64,000 bases of DNA from Puffinus mauretanicus (taxonomy: Eukaryota; Chordata; Aves; Procellariiformes; Procellariidae). The stretch lies in the NCBI GenBank assembly GCA_023333565.1, contig JAJKFH010003075.1:1663501-1727500 (forward strand), given 5' to 3'. A program made the position numbers and the translations under genes. Positions 51,301 to 60,300 of this stretch are shown here, piece by piece (positions within the stretch are counted from its first letter, which is position 1; the number at the start of each line of letters is the position of its first letter). A model generated the notes under the pieces. That model saw nothing but the letters and a program-made list of their open reading frames with translations, had not been told where the DNA came from and ran no database searches.

Positions 51301-54300
51301 GATGATGGGGGAAGTGTGCACCCTCAGCAAGTTTGTGGATGATACAAAAGGGCCACTAAGATGACAAAGGGACTGGAGCATGTCTCATGAGGAGATGCTG
51401 AGAGAGCTGGGACTGATCAGCCAAGAAAGAGAAGGCTCAGGGTGATCTATCAATATGGGTAAATACCTGATGGGAGGGAACAAAGAAGAAGGAGCTGGAC
51501 TCTTCTCAGTAGTGCCCAGTGGCAGGACAAGAGACAACGGGCACAAATTGAAATACATGAAATTCCCCCTGAACACAAGAAATTACTTTTTTTTACTGTG
51601 AGGGTGGTATCAAACACTGGAACAGGCTTCCCATAGAGGAATACCTCCATCTGTGGAGATATTCAAAACTCGACTGGACATGGTCCTGGGAAACCTGCTC
51701 CAGCTGACCTTGCTTGAGCTGGGGGGATGGCCTAGATGATCTCAAAAGGTCCCTTCCAACCCCAGTGATCCTGTGATTCTGTGATATTCTGAATTCCAAG
51801 GGAAAGTAGAAGCAAAATCTGCCCACGAACGGCACTGAAACAGTGTTCTAAAGCTTCTTTCATTTGTTTAAATACTGATTCTAATTTCTATTCCAAATTT
51901 TGATGGCAGCATAGTAAGAGCATGTGGAATGCACTGGAATGCAGAGTAAAGCAACACAGCCTTTAGGAAAAAAATTTTTGATGTGATGACCTTGTAGTTC
52001 CTTTATTATTCTGCTAAGTGCGACTGTCTGTATCCAAAGTGTATCAATGTTATTACACATTTTTTTGAAGGCAAGATGGGCTAGCACAGTATTCCTTGAA
52101 CCCCTAAAATTTACACTCTAGCTTTGTACTCTCATCCTAGAATACAGATCCTGAACACCATGTTGAAATGTACTACCTTATCCAATAAACTCCTGGTTCA
52201 ACAGTCAGAACCTCATCTTAAGGATTTAAATCTGCTGAATATTCCTTTTTTGGATAAAAGTGAAAAAACAGTTTGACATTTTGAAGATTACAAGGGTCAG
52301 ATTTTGAAGGATTTTCATTTCTGAGGAGTCAGAAATAGGCATTTGAAACTCTGGGATTATGCTCATTTAAAGACCTACTTTACCTTTAATATTTAGCTCA
52401 GCTTTTCTTCTTCTTGACAAGGATACAACAGGTTCTTCTGAATTTGACACACACAGGACAGCCTTCTGGGAAATGGGTAATACTAGTAATAATTTTTTGT
52501 TACTGTGCTCCAGTTATGACTCAGGACCCTACTGCACAGAACAGATCATAGTAATTGTTCAAAAGAATTTACAGTCTAAGTATAAAACAAAACACAACAG
52601 ATGGGTATAAAAAGGTGCAAGGAAAAAAATAACGTAAAGGGGGTTGTCAGTGCCCTCAGATATATTTGCAAGCAGCAGATTAAGTGGTGCCTAGGCTTAA
52701 CAGTGAATGAAAATTTGAAAGGGGGAGTGGAAAAATACCAGAGTTGCTTCATCAGCGATCCCACTGAGAGCTGCGGTGCTTTCCTCTCTCCCGTTGCATT
52801 AGCAAGCCTGGCTGTTGGGGTTACTGTAGTATCTTCTCATGGAATTCAACAAAGGAATTTCTAAAGAAATTTCCCTGAAATTAGGAAGAAAATAAGCAAA
52901 ATTTCCCTTCTTAGCAAACTCAAAGGAAAAGTAAGCAAAGACAGCATCTTCTGGTGGGGTTCTGTGTTTATGTTAACTTTTGATTAACCAGGAAAGATGA
53001 TTCAGCAGGGAAAGCCACACCTTTTCTTGGGAGTCTCACATTTGTGTGTAACCATTTCTCAATGTCCACAGACTAGTCCATCTGTGTAGGCTTCACTGAA
53101 ATCAACGGGCTGAAGGTAAAATCATTTCAAGATTAGGGATTTAATTTTTCACTTCCCTCAGCTTTGATCTCACCATGAGGACATGAATTACATATTTCAT
53201 ACAATGCCAAAATTGGAAAACACATAACTAAACTATTGGGCAGCAGTTATAAATAACAAACACACACAAAACTGAATTGGAAAACTTACTGCCATAGCAA
53301 GTTACAGAAGCCAAAACCATAAATGTATTAAAAAAAGAAAGACAATTCTACCACAGACCATTGAGCATGATGGTCCAGATACAACTTCCAGCTCAGGAAT
53401 TCCACAAAGTACCAGCTGAATTTGTATTAACAGGAAGACTCACTCTATGCTTAGCACATTTCTTACATTTTCTTCCTAAGCACCTACAATCTGACATTGT
53501 CAGAGAGGTCAATGTTTGAATACAGCCACTCTGAAGTTCTTAGGGTCATTTTATTTTGCAGTATTCAACAGCTATCTGCTATAATAGACTAAAGAGACGG
53601 GATCCATTTACTATCTCCATTTAATATAAAGGAATGTCTTATTCTTCTGCCTCCCGAAAGCTGCACACAGATAACCTCTTACCTGTCCAGCCTGGTGTAG
53701 ACTTTTTCATAACCCTGACACATAATCATGGCACAGTGCAAACAAATTTAAACAAAATTTTGGTTCTGACCATCAGCTGTGAATAAGCTATCTAATCCAT
53801 ATGCTTCTAATATGGTCTTTAATTTCTACTAATATAATTTGTATTGTTTTAAAGCACAGATAAAGAGCATTCAAATAAACAAGGTCATTCATGAAACCAC
53901 AGTAAATATAGAAAGTCCATGCAGTTTTGTATTGTAAGCGCATTACTCACAAATAGTCAAGAGATTTCAAACTGAAGAAAATAAAATATGTGCACAGTTG
54001 CTCTTGAAAATATATACATACGTTATGGCAGAGAAACAACAAAAAACATATATACTTATGTAAAAACACTAAGCACATATTATCTGGGCTTCAGAAAAGC
54101 AGCAATAATATACTGCCTGAGGGTTCAGGCACTTTCTAAGACTTTTATATTGCCCAAAGCTGGGCCAAAACAAAGCATCAGCTTTGAGCATTATGTCATT
54201 AGCACTTTTTAAATTGTTATGAATATATAATTCATTTTAGAGAGTATATAAACAAATCATGTGGTCACACTTTGTTACAATGAAAGTAAGACTTTGAACT

Positions 54301-57300
54301 ATTGCCCCATTTTGTCATAACATAATTCAGACGGTTGCTGGTAACGTGCTCCCTTCACAGGCAACTTGGTCACAAGCCAGCAAAGGCTTTCTGTTAATAG
54401 AGAGCAGAAAGCCAGATCCACACTATCCTGACAGGAACAGAGGTCCCAAAATGTTCTATATGTAGCAGAGAGTCCAGTGTTTCTTCCTAAAAACATCTGC
54501 CTCCTATGGGTAAAAAGACCTAGACTCCAGAAAACATCGCAAATGCAATGGTTCCTATAGATCCTGTCCACAACCCACAGCTCAACAGTGACCAAACCCC
54601 ATAAACCCAAGGCCCCAAATTCCTTCATTCCATAATATCCTACCTCCACATCCCAATGGTATCAAGCAAAGCATCTGATTAACATAAATGTATGCTAGTT
54701 CCCACTAACCTATCGGTTAGGTTTATATGATCAAAATTAGGCAAGTGTATCAAGTGCTTTCATACATCAGGTCAAATAGTATCTTATAGGACCCACATGC
54801 AGCGTTCATTTAGGTGAACTGGATATATCAACAGGGGAGGAAAAAGAATCATATATACTAAGCAAAAACAAACAAACCACAAAAAAGCATCCTCCCCCAA
54901 AGCATCAATAGGTTGGGAAGGAATATCTTAAATTAAACTTTTTAGTATTTGAGTTGTATCTTAATTTCTATGGTTCTCTGAAGTCAGTACATTGCTATAT
55001 ATGTGGATGCTGGCACCAAATACTACCCTTCCAAACATTATATATGCTGTGTATATACAAAAATAGACAAGTAATACTTTATAGCTCAACAAAAGGAGGT
55101 ATAAGCATCCGGTGTTATTAGATGTGCCTAAAAAATGGTACTTAACAACATTTACCTGTGAGCATACTAGTGTCAGCAAGCTCAGCACTAGTGATGGGTA
55201 CATTGGGACCATCCTCTTCATATGCTTTCAAAATGTACTTCTCAATTACACCTATGACCCCAGCAGGTTTGTCCCAGGTGACCCCAATGCTGTAACCATT
55301 TATACTGTGAACTCTTGAGGGAGTTGGCACATTTTGTGGAACTGTAGAAGGATAAAATAGAAAATAGAGAAAATGGCAGTTCTAAGGAGACTATTGCCCC
55401 TATTCTTCACTTTTAATGGCTGCAGTAAATCAGACTCAACCATTAGCATAAATACAATTTATTAGAGTTGTAACTTTTCAGCATTGATTTAATATGACTG
55501 CACGTCTTGAGCTATTCAGTTTAAGCTATATTTCAAAACCATCAAAACTCCATCTACATAACATTCCTTCTTGTCTTGTTGAGATTTTCCGAAAACATTT
55601 AATGTATCAAACATATTTAAGCATCACTCACAAAGAGTGCAGGTGGATTGTATGTAGCTAAGAAGTTCAGGCATTATAATCATACAACTGAATGAAGCAA
55701 GACAATATTGCAACAGAGAAGGGTTTGATATTTATCTGCTAGATATCTAAGCCACAGAATGCCACAACTATGAAACATTTCTGAAAACATGCATTCTCAT
55801 TTACAAACGTACTTCAAAAAATTTAAGCTCTTCCATTTATTTTCATATTTTCACTATGCCCTACAACTGCCTCAGGGCAAAGCAGAGATTTGTAAGGCCT
55901 TTTTGCAAAATCCTTTGCTTCTGATCATTCCATATTATAAAAAGAAAAAAAGAAAAAAAAAAGGGAAAATGAAGATGTTTAAAAGAACTGGAAACACAAG
56001 CTTATATATGCATACAGTTGCTAATAAAAAAAAAATCATCCCACTTTCCATAACCTTTAACTATTTATTGGATATTACTATACCAAGTAAAGGTCTGGAC
56101 AGTAACAACTTCATCACAGATGACTGCACAAGGGATGCAGAGGAAAGGCCCAAGGAACACTATGGCAGGATGATGGATGATGAGTTTGCTGTAAATGCAT
56201 GTGGACTCCCTAGCCCTGCTGATGATCATTCGCTTTTCTCACCATCAAATAACCTCTTTTTTGTAATTTTATTGTTTAGTTTCACTAAATGTGAATGCAG
56301 CCTTATTTTTTATAAGAAGGGTACCAGAATGCAAGGTATAAAAATACCTGGAAGTTGTGATTCTTGTGTAAAGAAAGAATGTGATACTCTAGGAAAGCTT
56401 CAGTTACTACAGTAATATATTGATTTTATTAGTTCTGAAGTGTATCACAGGGCAAGGCAAGGTACTGTATAGCAGATGGTCTTCTCATAAGGGACATAAC
56501 AAAACCAACTCAAAAATAATTAAATAGTGCAATTATTCTCCAACCCCGGGGAACATGTAGCTGCTCAATACTATGGTCAGCTTGCAAACATAAATTTACA
56601 GCAAACCTTACAGTCGTCAGAAAGTTGATATGAAAATATGCATGTATTTTCTCTCTTCTGGATGGTACACAAAATAATGACAGTAAGTTATAGAAGAATG
56701 CATTTGCAAGTCCAATATTTAAGTAGGTATCATCATTTTTTAAGATCATACATTGAATATCTTGCATCAAAAGAATTCTCTGCATTGATGGAATGCAATT
56801 AGGCTTCAATTTACAGAAGAGGGAAAGTTGGTTAAATAAAACATGCAGAACTTAAACCTTCAAAAAGTTGCTGGCTCAATAAAGTTTGCAAAAACACTGG
56901 ATAGAAAGGGAAAGGTCCTTTAAATTTTCTTCAATGAAATATAAGAAAAATTTGATCTTTAAGTCTCAGCACGTGTTATGCTCCTACTTTGAAACCCTCT
57001 CCACAAAAAACCACGGCTTTTCTGTGTTAAATATTAACATATTTTCACACACAACCTATAGGCTACTTGTTAAAAGAATCTTCATTCAGCAGCACTGAGC
57101 AGCATACCCGTATGCTGGTAATGTAAAGAAAAACCTTCACAAGACCCTCTTCTCCCTAACAACTACAAGGCCTCCTATCTTCCACAGCTTGTGCCTGCTA
57201 TCCCAGTATCTCTCCTTTCTCTACACTTGATTTTGTATCACTAAGTTACACACAGGAAAATACAGATTTACGTACTGCAGAAGGCTCAGGTAGAGTTTAG

Positions 57301-60300
57301 ATATGCGTGCATGAACATACCTAGATGCATGGCTGTTCTTAGTCACTGCAGTTCAATCCTTTCACATTCTATGCTCTCACACAATTACATAATCTAATAC
57401 ATATTTGGGAAAGACCTTCAATTATGTGTGGAAAATACTTGCCTGAACACTTCATAGCTGAAGACAGTAATTTAGTACCTATTCAAAGCATTAAGCCGTT
57501 TTGCTCCTTCAGAAACACTGCAACTTACACTACTCAAAATTGTGCTGGGATTTTCTCCAACCTGACATTAGATAGCTAATGAAAAACAGGAATAAGTAAG
57601 CCTTAAATTATATTTACCTGATTCTCTTGTACGAACACGGGTCCATACACTAGATACTGATCCTCCTTCATTTGAGGCAACCACCCTGTAAAGGTATTCT
57701 TCAAAGAACACAGAGAAGGATAGAGCAGAGGAGAAAAACAAACAAACAAACAAACACCACTGAACAGGGTAATACTTTAATACAGAATGAAATAAAAATG
57801 ATGCATTTCTTTTAAGGAACCAATGTGTTACCTGTAAATGGTTGTAGACCACTCTCATAAACACTCTGCTCTCTTCCTCGGTATACTAGGATGGAGTCAT
57901 TTCCCCTGCAGTTAACAGCACTGTCAGTTGATAGGCATCCGTCCAGATTGACTCTGACAGCACTGCTGGACACAGATGCCAAGTTAACGACAGCACCTCG
58001 TGTAAATTTAACATCCTTCATGCAACCACCGAAACCTAGCAAACAGTAAGGGATTAGTATCACATAAAAAGCTCAGTCATTAATTAAGAATCACTTTTGT
58101 TCTTTTCAATTCTATATTTTCAGCATTAAAGACTCTAATGTGAATATGTTAACTTCCAACATGACATTCAGTCCCCCCTTTCAAGATACTAAGCTGGTAA
58201 AAATTCCTTGTATTCTAGTGTTGAGTTCCTGCCTTATTGAACTACACTTTCATTGTTATCAATTCCATTCCATGAGGAAATGGATTTCTGTTTTCTCTTC
58301 TGTCACTTCTCTCTTTAAAATTATTACCATAAAAGTGATTCTGAATCTGAAGATCAGCTTTCTGCTGCTTGCTAATATTTTGTTAATGTACATGCTTCCT
58401 CAAACTGAGAAGAATATCTAGGTCAAAAATATAATTAACTGCAGGAGTTCACGGAGGTGTATCAGTTTGTCCTAATGGGGATATAACTGGTATGCTGTTT
58501 ACAAACATACTCTAGAAACATAACCCCAAACTGTTCATTTATGAGAAAAAAATTAAGTAACCTCATTTTGTTTTTATTTCTATATATACATATATATATT
58601 TCTCTGTGTGAATGTGTAACATTCCTATCAACATTACAAATATGTTAAATTAGTTACTTGCAGTAAAAACACCACTACAAAATTTCAGGATGCAGTTGTT
58701 AAAATTTCTATATACTTCTGTGACTTAATTTACAAAGAAATTAATAAATTAATACAAAATAGTTCTCGGATCTGAGTGAAGTACAGTGATTGATGTTTAA
58801 CGTAAAACCAAAGTAAACAGTAACCAAACTGAACACTTCAATTCATTGAAGAATTAACTTTGTAAATTAAAAATCAGCCTCTCATAGATCAGTGCTCTTC
58901 TGTAGCTTTGTGAAAGCACCGTATTTATATCTTATGGACTTTTATTGCCTTTATTACTGCAAGATGGCAGACCAGAGTAGTATTTGTACTTAGTCACCCG
59001 ATCTGAGAATCCAATATCCATACGTAGTTCATGCAAAAAGAAAGGGGCACTGAAGGTGGACACCCATTTTGAATCATCCTCTAAAACACCTTCTCTTGCC
59101 ACAACGCTAGGAATTTAGACAAGCTGCTCATTAAAATGAGTACATCCTAATATAAGCTCAACTCCTACTCCACAGCGATCTACTCAGTTTCTTAGGCAGT
59201 CTGTGGCAGAGGAAAGAATTAGCCCCAGTCTGCACAGGTATCTTAATCATTAGACAAAATGAACAGTTGTTTAATTTGCGATGAGATGCAAATAAGCTAT
59301 TTTAATACATTATTTTTAGTATCTTTTTAGCTGCATTTATCATTATTTGAAGATTTCTGACCGATGTCAGCCAAGTAACCCTGTTTACTCTCAGGTAGCT
59401 GCAGAATAAGTAATGACAGTACAAGTTCTCACAAACATTCCTGCCAGCTCCCCTCCATCTTGACCTCTCAGGAGGGCATGTGATGGGTCATGCAAAGGCC
59501 CACAGACTCTAGCTGAAATTTCTTAAAATAAAGTTGTAACTGACATGGAGGTGGGGTGGGAGGAGAAGGATATTTATCCCTTATTTGCTGTAAACAAAAC
59601 AATATTCCTTTACCCAAAATTAACTACCAAGCAGCCATTCATTAAGAAAACCTTTTGTAAATATTTATTAACTGGGAAGGTCTCCATATTCTATTATCAT
59701 ACCATTACATCATTATAGTCCTAAATAAAAGTATGTTTCAAAGCTGTAATGCCTAATCTTGCTCATCTAAATCTACATTTAGGAACACACAAGAATGTTT
59801 TTATCTTCAGACGCTTTGAATATAAATTCACAGCCGCCATCTTATTTTGCGGCATGCTGAGGAGGCTTGGTGAAAAAAGTAATGTTTATTGATGTGCTTC
59901 GATATGCACTTCAGACATTCACTTTAGATGTTATTTTGCCCTACAATCTTTGTTCACAGATCTCTTTGCTGCAGGAGTTGCAAATGCATCCACTCACGAG
60001 GCTACTACCATCTGCTTCGAGGCTACACTGACAGGGTACAACTGGCTAGCCCTTTTGGGCCATACAAATTATGCACAGAGAAGCTGAAGGAAGATTATAA
60101 TATATGTGATACCTACAGCTGAAAGAATACTTAAAACAATATCTTTCAGCTATCTGTGAATGCCAGTGCATGGATTTGATTCAAACTATTCTATAGCTGT
60201 GAAATCACAAGGCTTCAATGGAGCTCTGCAGAACTTGCTTGAATGCATGCATTCAATGTGAGCTCATACATTCAAAGCCACTTACTTGATTCCCCACTAA

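Larger units (their letters stand above)
43392..55155 (-). other. USH2A intron 30 (11,764 nt)
   Basis: Contains a possible conserved noncoding element (about 45966-46240), a moderately GC-rich stretch (about 49350-49660), a compact CpG island (about 50300-50660) and a CR1 (about 51200-51790). Elsewhere it is AT-rich with no exon-like frame and no other recognised repeat. Confidence 0.85.

Noticed and set aside
51071..51835. Cluster of minus-strand frames
   Set aside because: Antisense shadows of the CR1 at 51200-51790.
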